The position numbers were made by a program, and so were the translations under genes. Positions 24,757 to 33,888 of a DNA stretch of 64,000 bases are shown here, piece after piece. The stretch lies in contig CAIFEV010000002.1 of assembly GCA_903789615.1 (NCBI GenBank), positions 248,001 through 312,000 of the forward strand, written 5' to 3'. Source of the stretch: an uncultured Lachnospiraceae bacterium (lineage in GTDB: Bacteria > Bacillota > Clostridia > Lachnospirales > Lachnospiraceae). How positions within the stretch are numbered: the stretch's first letter is position 1; each line of letters opens with the position of its first letter. Under the pieces are notes generated by a model. The model was not told the DNA's origin. It did no database searches and saw nothing but the letters and a program-made list of their open reading frames with translations.

Positions 24757-26616
24757 TTACCGGTCATTCCCGCCGTCATCCTCGTCCACGAGCGGAATGA
24801 ACATATTCTCCTCCAGCTCCCGGCGCGGCAGGAACGGGGCCAGATCCTCCAGGGGCGGCGAAACCAGCGTGCCGTCCGCCAGGCGCTTCGTCGAGGACTT
24901 CGGCTCCCACCTCTGGGCCGTGTCCGTGAAGATTTCCGTAAAGGACGGCGCCGGGGCAGCCAGTGCTTCGTCCACAACCCGTTTCATCTCCTCATTGGAA
25001 TGCGCACAGCGGTAGGTGTATCCGAATGCCGGCGCCAGCTTCCCGAAATCCGGGAAGGACAGGTCGCCGGATTCCGGCCCGATCCCGACCTTGCTGTGAT
25101 CCGAAAACAGGTTGCTCTGCGTGATGCGGATTGACTGATAACCCTGATTGTTGATCAGGAAAATCCGGATCGGCAGATGATTCGTGAGAATCGTCTGCAG
25201 CTCCTGCAGGTTCATCATGATGCTGCCGTCACCCTCAAGGCACACGGTGTCCTTGCGCCCCGCGCCGATGCAGGCGCCGATGGCCGCCGGCAGACCGTAT
25301 CCCATGCTTGCGATTGCCGAGTTGATGATAAACCGGCTGCCCTTCTGAATGTGGTACGCCTGATTGCCTACCACGCAGCAGGCGCCGTTGCTCACGACGC
25401 TAAGACTGTTTTCCGGGAGTTTCCGGCTCACATAGTCGACAAATGCGTACACATTGGCCGTCTGTCCGTTTTCAGCCCAGTGCTTTTCCTGTACAACCGG
25501 ATAGCGCTTCTTCCATACCTGGCACACGCCGCGCCAGTTCTCCTGCGGGGAGACGATGACACCGTCCGGGACCGCCTCGTTCACCTTGCACAGAAAATCC
25601 TTCGCATCGCCCCACACCGGCTGCTCTACGTGGATCGTCGGCTTCTTCATCTCCGCCGGATCCGCGTCGATCATGATGACTTTGGCGGCCCGTGCCCAGG
25701 TCTTCCAGTTGTAGCCGACCTGGCGGATGGAGATCCTGGTGCCGATCGCCAGAATCAGGTCAGCGTTCTGAATGGCGAAGTTGCCGGCGCGGTCTCCCAT
25801 GTTCCCGGCACGCCCGCAGTAGAGCGGATTGTCATCCTCGATGAGATCCACGGCGTTCCAGTACGTCACGACCGGAATACCCAGCTTCTTCACCACGCGC
25901 CTAAAGATGTCGTATCCGCCCGAGAGGCGGATCCCATAGCCGGCGTGAAGCACCGGCCGCTTCGCGGCGGCAATCTGCGCGATAATGTCATCCACCGTCT
26001 CCCGGCTGATTGCCGGCGGCAGCGCGCCGGCGTCTTCTGCCGGATCATACCCTTTCAGATCGTCTGTCTCGATGTAACTCCCCTGGAAATTAACCGGGAT
26101 GTCGATCCACACCGGGCCCGGGCGGCCGCTCACGGCCAGGTGCCACGCGCGCTCCAGATGATAGCGGATCGTCTTCGGATCTTCGATCATGACCGCGTAC
26201 TTGGTCATCGGCTTCACCGACTTCACGATGTCATATTCCTGGTCCCCCACCGCCCGAAGCGGCAGACCGTCCGTAAAGCGCCCGGCAAAGCGCGCCGTCG
26301 TGTCATAGCGGACCTGTCCGCTGATGACAAACATCGGGATCGAATCCAGCCATCCGCCGACCACGCCGGTCAGGGCGTTGGTGCCGCCGGGCCCCGTGGT
26401 CACGCACAGCGCCGCGATCCGATTCTCAATCCTGGCATAGCTCTCTGCCGCCATGGCGCATGCCTGCTCGTGGTGCTGATAGGTCACGTGAAGCCCCGGA
26501 TTGTGGCCCAGCGCGTCATTCAGATGCATGGCGCCGCCGCCAACCACGGAAAAAACATCCCGCACGCCGCGGCTCACCAGAAAATCCGCCACATAATCTG
26601 CCAGTCGTTGTTTCAT
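24757..26616 (-). CDS. Thiamine-diphosphate enzyme of the acetolactate synthase/YerE type
   Basis: 619 residues with the three-domain ThDP layout. The catalytic Glu is in YQHHEQACAMAAESYAR. The ThDP/Mg motif runs from GDG in CLEGDGSIMMNLQELQ to NN in RIFLINNQGYQSI. The middle domain (about 200-340) has the acetolactate-synthase form. It is not in a branched-chain amino acid operon: the glf gene follows 71 bases downstream and rfbFGH lie further along. YerE, a relative, transfers a two-carbon unit from pyruvate onto CDP-4-keto-3,6-dideoxyglucose to make yersiniose. A similar role is inferred here. An acidic tail of about 20 residues ends the protein. Confidence 0.82.
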   Translation of the reverse strand: MKQRLADYVADFLVSRGVRDVFSVVGGGAMHLNDALGHNPGLHVTYQHHEQACAMAAESYARIENRIAALCVTTGPGGTNALTGVVGGWLDSIPMFVISGQVRYDTTARFAGRFTDGLPLRAVGDQEYDIVKSVKPMTKYAVMIEDPKTIRYHLERAWHLAVSGRPGPVWIDIPVNFQGSYIETDDLKGYDPAEDAGALPPAISRETVDDIIAQIAAAKRPVLHAGYGIRLSGGYDIFRRVVKKLGIPVVTYWNAVDLIEDDNPLYCGRAGNMGDRAGNFAIQNADLILAIGTRISIRQVGYNWKTWARAAKVIMIDADPAEMKKPTIHVEQPVWGDAKDFLCKVNEAVPDGVIVSPQENWRGVCQVWKKRYPVVQEKHWAENGQTANVYAFVDYVSRKLPENSLSVVSNGACCVVGNQAYHIQKGSRFIINSAIASMGYGLPAAIGACIGAGRKDTVCLEGDGSIMMNLQELQTILTNHLPIRIFLINNQGYQSIRITQSNLFSDHSKVGIGPESGDLSFPDFGKLAPAFGYTYRCAHSNEEMKRVVDEALAAPAPSFTEIFTDTAQRWEPKSSTKRLADGTLVSPPLEDLAPFLPRRELEENMFIPLVDEDDGGNDR

Positions 26617-26658
26617 GTCATTTCTCCTGTAAGAGTCCGCGCACTTCTCCTCTTCCCG

Positions 26659-27627
26659 TCAAGAGAGAAGAACACGCACGGCCGCCCTGTAATCCGGCAG
26701 GCGCCTTGCCTTCCGGATCGCCTTCAGCTCCTTCTCATGTCCGGGGAGCGCCTGTCCCATCCAGCCCCAGAGTTCCTTCATCCGGTCGACCACACCGTTC
26801 CTGCAGTCGAATGCTTCCAGATAATTTGAAAAGACAAGGTCGTGCAGGCGCCGCAGCTGTGCCTTTTTTTCTTCCTCTCCCGGGGCTTCCCAGGGCACGC
26901 CTGCCTCCGCCGCCCTTAAACTTTCCGGCAGCCAGGGGTTAGCGAGCACGCCGCGGCCGATCATCACAGCCTGCACATCCGGGAAACGCTCTTTGAGCTT
27001 CCGGAAATCTCCGACTGTGCGGATATCGCCGTTATAGACAACCGGGCAGCGGCTGCAGGATGCCGCGTACGCAAAGGCGTCAAGATCCGGTTTTCCGTCA
27101 TATCCCTGCTTCCCCGTCCTCGGGTGCACAATAAGCTGCGAGAGCGGATAGCGGTTGAACACCTCCATCAGGGCCGGGAGCTCCTGCGCGCTCTCATATC
27201 CAACGCGGGTTTTAGCCGAGATCCGGATGTCCGTCCCTTCTGTCTCCATGAACACATCTTCCAGAAATGCGTCCAGCGCGTCCGCGTCTTTCAGCATGCC
27301 GGCACCCCGCCCTTTTGCCGTGACGGTCGGAGACGGGCAGCCGAGGTTGATATTGACTTCCTCATATCCGGCGGACGCCAGTTCCCGGATGAGACTCGCG
27401 CAGGAATCCGGATCTTTTGTGAGAAGCTGGACGGCCAGATGCATGCCGGCGTTGCTCTCCAAATCGATATCCCGCTTTTCGCGGGTGGAGAAATCGCTCA
27501 CGTGGAAGCGCCCGGGAGCTGCAAACGGTGTGAAATACTGGTCAAAATCCGGAAAGCAGCGGTGATACGCCTGCCGGTACTCCACATACGTGAGACCTTC
27601 CATCGGCGCCAGATACAGTTTTGTCAC
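26659..27627 (-). CDS. dus: tRNA-dihydrouridine synthase
   Basis: 322 residues. An FMN enzyme reducing uridines in the D-loop of tRNA. It shows LYLAPMEGLTYVEYRQ, the catalytic-cysteine loop EEVNINLGCPSPTV (Cys in GCPSP), KTRVGYES, LIVHPRTGKQGY and VVYNGDIRTVGDF. The length is typical. It sits between the DUF3048 lipoprotein (12 bases) and the ThDP gene (42 bases), apparently inside the operon though not related in function. Confidence 0.94.
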   Translation of the reverse strand: MTKLYLAPMEGLTYVEYRQAYHRCFPDFDQYFTPFAAPGRFHVSDFSTREKRDIDLESNAGMHLAVQLLTKDPDSCASLIRELASAGYEEVNINLGCPSPTVTAKGRGAGMLKDADALDAFLEDVFMETEGTDIRISAKTRVGYESAQELPALMEVFNRYPLSQLIVHPRTGKQGYDGKPDLDAFAYAASCSRCPVVYNGDIRTVGDFRKLKERFPDVQAVMIGRGVLANPWLPESLRAAEAGVPWEAPGEEEKKAQLRRLHDLVFSNYLEAFDCRNGVVDRMKELWGWMGQALPGHEKELKAIRKARRLPDYRAAVRVLLS

Positions 27628-27639
27628 AAAGTCCCTCCG

Positions 27640-28731
27640 TCAGCTGATCGTTGTTTCCATGTCATCCGGCTGCACCTCGATGTAGGTGCGGCCGTCCGAG
27701 ACCGTGATCTGTGTCCCGTCCGCATAGTAGTAGTGTGTTTTGGCTCTCTGGCTTTCCTTGCTCCAGGTGATCGGCACAGCCTTTCCGCCTGTGATAAAAT
27801 ACCCCTCGCCGCTCCCGATGTCACCGATATTCCAGTAGTAGTTGTCATCGGTCATCTCGTGCGTGACCTTCTCGACGATAATATTTTTGGCCGTGAACTG
27901 CTCGCCGGTGTAGTAATCGGTGTTGGGCTCTCCGTTTACGATGCGGTCGTACTCGCCCTTTTCGCTGTCATAGGTGAACACCGTTCCGTGATCCGCACCG
28001 TAGGGAACAGACACCAAGTCCGCGCTCATGACGTCCCCGCGGTCCGACAGGTCGATGTCGCCCGGATCGTAGTTCAGCAGAATCGTGTCGGAGGCATTAT
28101 CTGCGTCCGGTGCGAAGCCTTTTTCCGCGGCGCAGGCCTTGTCCTGCGCGATCGACGTGTACGCCGTGTGGTCGTTCCCGAGATTCTCCGGGTTGTCCCG
28201 CCAGAACGGGCTGTCCGTCAGGCCGTTGATGTCATCGATCCCCGTCTCATGCACCGCGTCCTCGGCATAGTGGCTCCAGCCGTAGTGCACGAAAATCGCA
28301 TCCGACTCGAAACAGTAGTCCAGAAAATAATGTCTTGCGCTGCGGATGGTCCCGACCGTCAGGTCGTCGTCCACATTCTTGAACAGGGCCAGCAGGCGGG
28401 ACGTCCGCCCCTCCGTCGGAAGCTCATAGATGAGAAATGCGCGGTTAAGCCCCGTCTGCACCTTCACCGCAACCGGCGTGTTGTTGACCGAAAGCGCGAA
28501 CGGCCGCTCGCCCGAGTTCACATCCACGATATCCACCTTGTCCGCGCTTTCCGCCTGTGTCTCCGGCGCCTTTGCCGTCGTCACAGCCGCCTTTGCAGTG
28601 GTCTGTGTGCTCTCCCCGCCGGAGGTCTTCCCCGTTCCGGCCGTTTCCCCGCTGCTGCCGCAGGCCGTGAGGCTCCCGGCAAGAAGAATCACGGCCGCCC
28701 CGGCTGCCGCCGCGCGTTTTAATCTGAACAT
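27640..28731 (-). CDS. DUF3048 (YerB-like) lipoprotein
   Basis: 363 residues. Signal peptide with lipobox SLTAC, then a Thr/Ala-rich linker (25-60). The rest matches DUF3048: RPFALSVNNTPVAVKVQTGLNRAFLIYELPTEG, TVGTIRSARHYFLDY, FVHYGWSHYAED and, near the end, GKAVPITWSKESQRAKTHYYYADG. The start at 28731 is eight bases after GGAGG; two upstream ATGs overlap the ribosome site. Function of the family is not established; it is extracellular and probably wall-associated. Confidence 0.9.
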   Translation of the reverse strand: MFRLKRAAAAGAAVILLAGSLTACGSSGETAGTGKTSGGESTQTTAKAAVTTAKAPETQAESADKVDIVDVNSGERPFALSVNNTPVAVKVQTGLNRAFLIYELPTEGRTSRLLALFKNVDDDLTVGTIRSARHYFLDYCFESDAIFVHYGWSHYAEDAVHETGIDDINGLTDSPFWRDNPENLGNDHTAYTSIAQDKACAAEKGFAPDADNASDTILLNYDPGDIDLSDRGDVMSADLVSVPYGADHGTVFTYDSEKGEYDRIVNGEPNTDYYTGEQFTAKNIIVEKVTHEMTDDNYYWNIGDIGSGEGYFITGGKAVPITWSKESQRAKTHYYYADGTQITVSDGRTYIEVQPDDMETTIS

Positions 28732-28758
28732 TCCCATTTCCTCCCTCATTCTTTTGTA

Positions 28759-29520
28759 TTACCGCAAAATCGTTATATACGGCAGCATCCTCACTGCCAG
28801 CCAGCCGATCAGGAGCCCGAACGCCGCACCTCCCAGAATATCCGACGGGAAATGCACGTACAGATACATCCTGGAAAATGCGATCAGAAAGGCGATCACG
28901 GCAAAAAGCGGCCACCAGGAAAACCCGGTAAGCGCCATGGCCATGACAGATGCCACCGAAGCGGACGTGTGGCCCGACGGAAATGACGGGTCCTTCGGCG
29001 GCCGGATCAGGAGCTCCAGCTGCTCATAAGAGTACGGCCTTGCCCGGCCGACGATGTTTTTGATGATCCCGTTGCAGATGATGGCGGAGAGAACCAGCGC
29101 CAGCAGAACCGCTGCGCCTGTTCTCCGGAAGGACTGGTTCAGAAGAAGCAGAAGTCCTGTGACGATCCAGATGCCCCCGACATCGCCCAGGTGCGAGAAA
29201 ACCAGCATGATGCTGTCCATGACGCGGTTTGCGAAGACATTCTGGATGCCGTTTAACCACTTGAACTCCCAGCGGTACGTATCCTTGAGAGGCTCCGCCG
29301 GCGGCGTGGCTCCTGTCTCGGCAAAATCCTCCCAGGCCTTTGCGGCTTCTGAGGCGTGTCTGGCGAACTCTCTTGCTGTCTGCCGGTCCATGCCGGGGAT
29401 TCGTGTTAAAAACTGTTCCGTTCCCTTGCCCACGCCCTCATGGAAGCTGGCACGTCCGGCGGTCTGCTCCGGCCTGTCCGTCTCCTGTCTGTCTCTTTTT
29501 TTATTTTTCCTGAACAGCAT
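28759..29520 (-). CDS. PAP2-family membrane phosphatase
   Basis: 253 residues. A hydrophilic N-terminal stretch (1-85) is followed by membrane segments. The three PAP2 motifs are complete: KNIVGRARPY, PSFPSGHTSAS and SRMYLYVHFPSD. Such enzymes dephosphorylate lipid phosphates such as undecaprenyl pyrophosphate or phosphatidic acid at the outer face of the membrane. It overlaps the gtrA-like gene by 20 bases and lies upstream of the polysaccharide genes, where recycling of undecaprenyl carrier would fit. Confidence 0.9.
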   Translation of the reverse strand: MLFRKNKKRDRQETDRPEQTAGRASFHEGVGKGTEQFLTRIPGMDRQTAREFARHASEAAKAWEDFAETGATPPAEPLKDTYRWEFKWLNGIQNVFANRVMDSIMLVFSHLGDVGGIWIVTGLLLLLNQSFRRTGAAVLLALVLSAIICNGIIKNIVGRARPYSYEQLELLIRPPKDPSFPSGHTSASVASVMAMALTGFSWWPLFAVIAFLIAFSRMYLYVHFPSDILGGAAFGLLIGWLAVRMLPYITILR

Positions 29521-29968
29521 CCGTCTGCCTTTCTGGCTGCGGCATCTGTGCCTTCTTTCGGAACACCAGCAGTTTGCTGAATACGTAATTTGCGACGGTC
29601 ACCACAACCTGTACGATCAGCTTCGCGATCTTGTCGTTCATGTGCAGCAGCGTCACGGTCACAAACATAATTCCCATATCCATCAGCAGCGTCAGGACTC
29701 TCGCCCCGTAAAAGGACGCCGCCTCGCGGAATATATGCCGGTCATGGCTGTGAAAGACGAAAATCCGGTTGGTGACATAGGCAAATGTCACCGCCGCGAT
29801 CCACGAGATCACATTGGCGATCTGAAGCTGGACCGGATTTTCCGGGTTCAGGACCGTCGATGCCAGGCCGTAGTACACCCCCAGACTCACGACCGTCGTC
29901 AGTACGCCGAAGATCAGATAGTTCGCGATTTCTTTATATTTGCCATACAGTCGTTTCAAACTCTTCAT
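29501..29968 (-). CDS. GtrA-like membrane protein
   Basis: 155 residues with four hydrophobic segments (about 18-40, 48-66, 90-110, 120-140). NYLIFGVLTTVVSLGVYYGL matches GtrA, and SWIAAVTFAYVTNRIFVF is the conserved second segment. GtrA proteins are thought to help move polyprenyl-linked sugars across the membrane in partnership with GtrB-type transferases; one such transferase is encoded at 11068-12144. It is the first gene of the minus-strand run reaching down to 9885. Confidence 0.88.
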   Translation of the reverse strand: MKSLKRLYGKYKEIANYLIFGVLTTVVSLGVYYGLASTVLNPENPVQLQIANVISWIAAVTFAYVTNRIFVFHSHDRHIFREAASFYGARVLTLLMDMGIMFVTVTLLHMNDKIAKLIVQVVVTVANYVFSKLLVFRKKAQMPQPERQTDAVQEK

Positions 29969-30085
29969 TGTGCTTCCTCCGGCTTGAAATCCGTCTCTTT
30001 ACTATACCACCAAAGGAGCTTCAGTTCGAGAATGAAACGCCAGGGCTTTCGGCAGTTTCTCCGCAAGCCCCGGCGCACGCTGGTG

Positions 30086-31669
30086 TCACGTTTTAAGTTT
30101 CTCTGCCGCGAGGCGCTCGATATAAAGCGCCGCCCGGTATTCTTTCATATACGCGTCAAACCCTGCGATATCCTCCGGCGCAGGCTCTATCGTGCTCTGC
30201 TTCATATCCCGGAAGATGTGTTCCTGCAGGAAGGCGCCGAGGCTTTCCCGCGATCCGGACTTTCGTGCGAGAAAATATAGTCCGAGCAGCGCCTCGCCCC
30301 ACGGGCCTCCCTCGCCGGCGGTCTCAAGCACCGTCACCGGCGTGCCGGCCGCCGCTGCCAGATACCTCTGTGCCACACCGGGTGTCTTGAACAGTCCTCC
30401 GTGACCGGTCAGGCGGGTGAGCGGCACCTTTTCGTTTTTAAGCAGAAGCTCCAGGCCGATCCGTACCACCGCCAGCGCGCCGTAGATCTGCGCCCGGTAG
30501 AAATCCGCCAGATTCATGCCGCCGTCCCGGCGCACAAACAGCGGAACACCCTCCGGTAAAGACAGCATTCCCTCCCCGGAATAAAACCCGATGCTCGCGA
30601 GTCCTCCCGCATCCGGTGCGCCCTCAAGCGACTTCTCAAACAGCATCGTGTACAGCTTCCCGTCTTCAAGAGACACCCCAAGCATCTTCGCAAATTCCCC
30701 GAACATTCCCGTCCACGCGTTGATGTCCGAAGTTCCGTTGTTGGCGTGTGCCATGGCTGCCGGGCTGCCGTCCGGCGTGGTCACCATGTCGATCTCGCGG
30801 TACACCTTCGAAAGCCGTTTCTCCAGCACAATCATGGCAAAGGTCGACGTCCCAGCCGACACATTCCCTGTGCCTGGGCAGACGGCGTTGGTCGCCACCA
30901 TGCCCGTCCCCGCATCGCCCTCCGGCGGACAAAAAGGTACACCCGGCTTAAGCGTCCCCGTCTCGTCAAGCAGTGCCGCGCCCTGCGGAGTCAGTCTGCC
31001 GGCCGCCACGCCTGCTTTCAGCACCTTCGGGAAGAGCCGTCTTACATCCCGGCCGGTCATCGCCTCAAACGTATCCAGCATCGCCTGGTCATAATCGCAG
31101 GTCTTCTCGTCAACCGGAAAGATCCCGGACGCATCGCCCACTCCCGTGACTCTCTGCCCGGTCAGGCGCTCATGAATATACGACGCCAGCGTCGTGGCGC
31201 AGACACACTCGTCCAGATACGGCGCCTCCTCAAGCATCAGCTGGTATACATGCGCCACCGTCCAGCGCTGCGGAATATTGAACTGAAACGCTTCCGTCAG
31301 GATGTCCGCTGCCCTTTGCGTGTTGGTGTTGCGCCACGTCTGAAACGGCGCCAGAAGCCGCCCGTCCTCCGAGAGTGCCAGAATGCCGTGCATCATGGCC
31401 GAGATGCCGATGACACCGTACGTCACCGGTGTGAGTCCGTAGCGCTTTTCCACATTTTCCCTGAGGGCGCTGTAACACCCCTTAAGTCCGGCCTCAATCT
31501 GCACGAGCGGATACGTCCAGATGCCGTCCACGCAGCTGTTCTCCCATGCGCAGCTCCCCGACGCGAGAACCTTGCCGGTGAGGTCCGTGAGGACCGCCTT
31601 GATGTTGGTCGAACCGAATTCAATCCCGAGGGCCGTCTTTCCGTCCCGGATGCTTTCTTCTGCTCTCAT
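30086..31669 (-). CDS. FGGY-family pentulose kinase (L-ribulokinase- or xylulokinase-like)
   Basis: 527 residues. The ATPase start is ALGIEFGSTNIKAVLTDLTGKVL; MHGILALSEDG and GDAGTGMVATNAVCPGTGNVSAGTSTFAM (phosphate loops) follow, then the C-terminal RLTGHGGLFKTPGVAQRYLAAA. FGGY kinases phosphorylate sugars such as L-ribulose. It lies 10 bases after araD, so an L-ribulokinase or related pentulose kinase is likely, although it is not the classic AraB sequence. ATG 31669 follows GAGGCGGA; upstream in-frame codons overlap araD. Confidence 0.85.
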   Translation of the reverse strand: MRAEESIRDGKTALGIEFGSTNIKAVLTDLTGKVLASGSCAWENSCVDGIWTYPLVQIEAGLKGCYSALRENVEKRYGLTPVTYGVIGISAMMHGILALSEDGRLLAPFQTWRNTNTQRAADILTEAFQFNIPQRWTVAHVYQLMLEEAPYLDECVCATTLASYIHERLTGQRVTGVGDASGIFPVDEKTCDYDQAMLDTFEAMTGRDVRRLFPKVLKAGVAAGRLTPQGAALLDETGTLKPGVPFCPPEGDAGTGMVATNAVCPGTGNVSAGTSTFAMIVLEKRLSKVYREIDMVTTPDGSPAAMAHANNGTSDINAWTGMFGEFAKMLGVSLEDGKLYTMLFEKSLEGAPDAGGLASIGFYSGEGMLSLPEGVPLFVRRDGGMNLADFYRAQIYGALAVVRIGLELLLKNEKVPLTRLTGHGGLFKTPGVAQRYLAAAAGTPVTVLETAGEGGPWGEALLGLYFLARKSGSRESLGAFLQEHIFRDMKQSTIEPAPEDIAGFDAYMKEYRAALYIERLAAEKLKT

Positions 31670-31679
31670 CTTCCGCCTC

Positions 31680-32378
31680 TCATTTCTTCTGGCCGTAATA
31701 CGCGTGCGGTCCGTGTTTGCGCTGAAAATGCTTCTCGATATAGCTGACCGGCGCATTTGACGCCTGCGGATTCAGCTGCTTTGCGATGAAATCCATCTTC
31801 GCCGTCTCCTCGACGACAGCCGCGTTGTGAACCGCCTCACGCGCATCCTTTCCCCATACGAACGGGCCGTGATTCTTCGCAAGGCACCCCGGCACATACA
31901 CCGGATTGATGCCGTGATCCGCAAACCACTGCACGATCGCAGCCCCGGTGTTCTTCTCGTAATCCTCGTCGATTTCCTGAGGCGTGAGATTCCTCACGCA
32001 CGGGATGTTTCCATAGAAATAATCACACTGCGTCGTCCCCATGCAGGGGATATCCATCCCCGCCTGTGCAAAACCCACGGCAAATGTCGAATGCGTGTGC
32101 ACAATACCGCCGCATTCCGGAAACGCACGGTACAGCTCGAGGTGCGTTTTCGTGTCGGACGACGGGCGCAGTTCTCCTTCCACCTGGTTCCCGTCAAGGT
32201 CCATGACCACCATATCCTCCGGCCTGAGTGTCTCGTAGGGAACTCCACTCGGCTTTATCACGAAAAGCCCCTTCTTCCGGTCGATCCCCGACACATTGCC
32301 CCATGTGAAGGTGACAAGCCCGTATTTCGGAAGAAGCTCGTTGGCCTCCCAAACCTGTTGTTTCAGTTCTTCCAGCAT
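31680..32378 (-). CDS. araD: L-ribulose-5-phosphate 4-epimerase
   Basis: 232 residues. Converts L-ribulose-5-P to D-xylulose-5-P using a zinc ion. The metal ligands are in VHTHST and KNHGPFVWG. The start [33 protein letters not shown] and [22 protein letters not shown] are typical. Its length is normal. GAGGAG lies before the start. It forms a pair with the FGGY kinase and comes just after the mgtC remnant. Confidence 0.93.
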   Translation of the reverse strand: MLEELKQQVWEANELLPKYGLVTFTWGNVSGIDRKKGLFVIKPSGVPYETLRPEDMVVMDLDGNQVEGELRPSSDTKTHLELYRAFPECGGIVHTHSTFAVGFAQAGMDIPCMGTTQCDYFYGNIPCVRNLTPQEIDEDYEKNTGAAIVQWFADHGINPVYVPGCLAKNHGPFVWGKDAREAVHNAAVVEETAKMDFIAKQLNPQASNAPVSYIEKHFQRKHGPHAYYGQKK

Positions 32379-32397
32379 GATTTTCTCCTCTTTTCCG

Positions 32398-32786
32398 TCA
32401 CATCAGATCCACCGATACGACGCCCTCCATCTTCCGGACCGCGGAAAGCAGGTCCTCCTGCCTGGCATTCCGGGTCTCCCGCAGCGAGATCAGGGCAAAT
32501 GCGTTGTGTTTCTTCGTCACATTCGGCCGGGCGACTTCAATGTTCTGAATCTTGAAATTTTCTTCCCGGATGAGCGCGATGATGGAGCTGAGCGCACCGG
32601 TGTTGTCATATTCAATATATACGCTGAAATCGCGGGAGCGGTCAAGAATATCGTGTTCCAGACGCGTGATGACAAGCTCCGCAAACAGCATCAGCACCGT
32701 CGCGATGATGGCGCCCTCATAGAATCCGCTGCCGGCTGCCAGCCCGATGATGCCGCAGGTCCACAGCCCTGCCGCCGTCGTCCGGA
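32398..32786 (-). pseudogene. C-terminal remnant of an MgtC/SapB-family membrane protein
   Basis: The frame resumes family sequence at TTAAGLWTCGIIGLAAGSGFYEGAIIATV, which in MgtC/SapB proteins is preceded by about 80-100 residues with three membrane segments. Those are absent. The remainder is intact: a membrane segment, then an ACT-like C-terminal domain (SVYIEYDNTGALSSIIALI; KKHNAFALISLRET) ending at VVSVDLM. No start codon with a ribosome site exists for the remnant. It is joined out of frame to the binding-protein gene at a 12-base stretch (32771-32782). Confidence 0.85.
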
Positions 32787-33796
32787 GCATCCGAGAATCT
32801 CGGGAGATACCCGGTTCCAATCTCAAACTGGGAATTGTTGATCGCGTTCCTGAGAATCGCGGTGGACTCGATGATCATGCCGACCTGGCCCGCGAAGAAC
32901 GCGGTCTGGGTGTCGCCGGTCACCTGGCCGTAGTTGCCCGCATAGCCGCTGTTTAACAGATCCATCCAGTTATCCATGATCTTCTTGGCTGCGCCGTTCT
33001 CATTCCACATAACCTTGGTCACATTGCCGGAACGGCCGTTCTCATTGTCGCCGTAGTCCTGGCCGAGTGTGGCGATCTCCTGCTCAAAGAACCATCCGTA
33101 GATAGCCTGTGCATAGCCGTACCGGCAGGCGCCGCTCTCCTGGATCGCCTTTGCGTCTTCCTTTACTTCTTCCCAGGTTGTCGGAGCCTTTTCCGGATCC
33201 AGGCCTGCCTTCTTGAAGGCGTCCTTGTTATAGTAAAGCATCGGGGTGGATACATTCAGCGGCATGGAGTACTGCTTGCCGTCAACCGTGTAGTACGACT
33301 TTACGATGCCCATGATGGTGTTCGGATCATATCCGGTCGTAGAGAACATATCCTCAACCGGAATGACAAGACCGGAATCCACCATGTACTTCGTGCCGAT
33401 ATCGTACATCTGCACGATATCCGGAAGCTGATCCTTGCCGGACTGAAGTGCCGCACTCATCTTGGTCTTTACGTCGTCGTACTTGCCCTGGTACTCGGCG
33501 TTGACATAGATCTCATCCTGCGAATTGTTGAAATCGTCAACCAGTGCCTGGACCGCCTGACCGTTGGCCTCACTCATGGAGTGCCAGAAGGTCAGCTGAA
33601 TCTTGCCGCTTGCGTCAGCGGACTTGGTCGTCGATGCACCGGATGCTACCGTGGTCGTTGTGGCTCCGGCTGCTGCTTTCGTTGTTGTGCCGGATGTTCC
33701 GGTGCTGCTGCCGCTGCCGCTTCCGCAGCCGGCAAGCGCAGCCGCCATGGTTCCTGCAAGTACCCCCGCAAGAACTCTGGTTCCATTCTTTCTCAT
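32717..33796 (-). pseudogene. Sugar ABC transporter binding lipoprotein, C-terminus lost by deletion
   Basis: The frame codes 359 residues, but only about 338 belong to the family. The signal peptide has lipobox AALAGC, then a Ser/Thr/Ala linker. The family-1 binding protein follows (IQLTFWHSMSEANGQAVQALVDDFN; PMLYYNKDAFKKAGLDPEKAPTTWEE). It stays normal through AFFAGQVGMIIESTAILRNA and IGTGYLPRFSDAPDDGG, after which the sequence is mgtC DNA in another frame (RAVDLRHHRAG...). About 90-100 C-terminal residues are missing. AAGGAGGA precedes the start. It is followed upstream by two intact permease genes; without the C-lobe end it is probably non-functional. Confidence 0.85.
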
Positions 33797-33888
33797 AATG
33801 TTTCCTCCTTAAACTGATTGCTTTAACTGTGTATGCAGACACCGGAAGGCGGAAAGCCCGCCGGATTGCCTCCTTTGCCCATGCCGTC

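Noticed and set aside
24757-26616. The ThDP enzyme as biosynthetic acetolactate synthase (ilvB)
   Set aside because: No ilvN, ilvC or leu genes adjoin it; the neighbours are nucleotide-sugar and glycosyltransferase genes, and it has an extra acidic tail.
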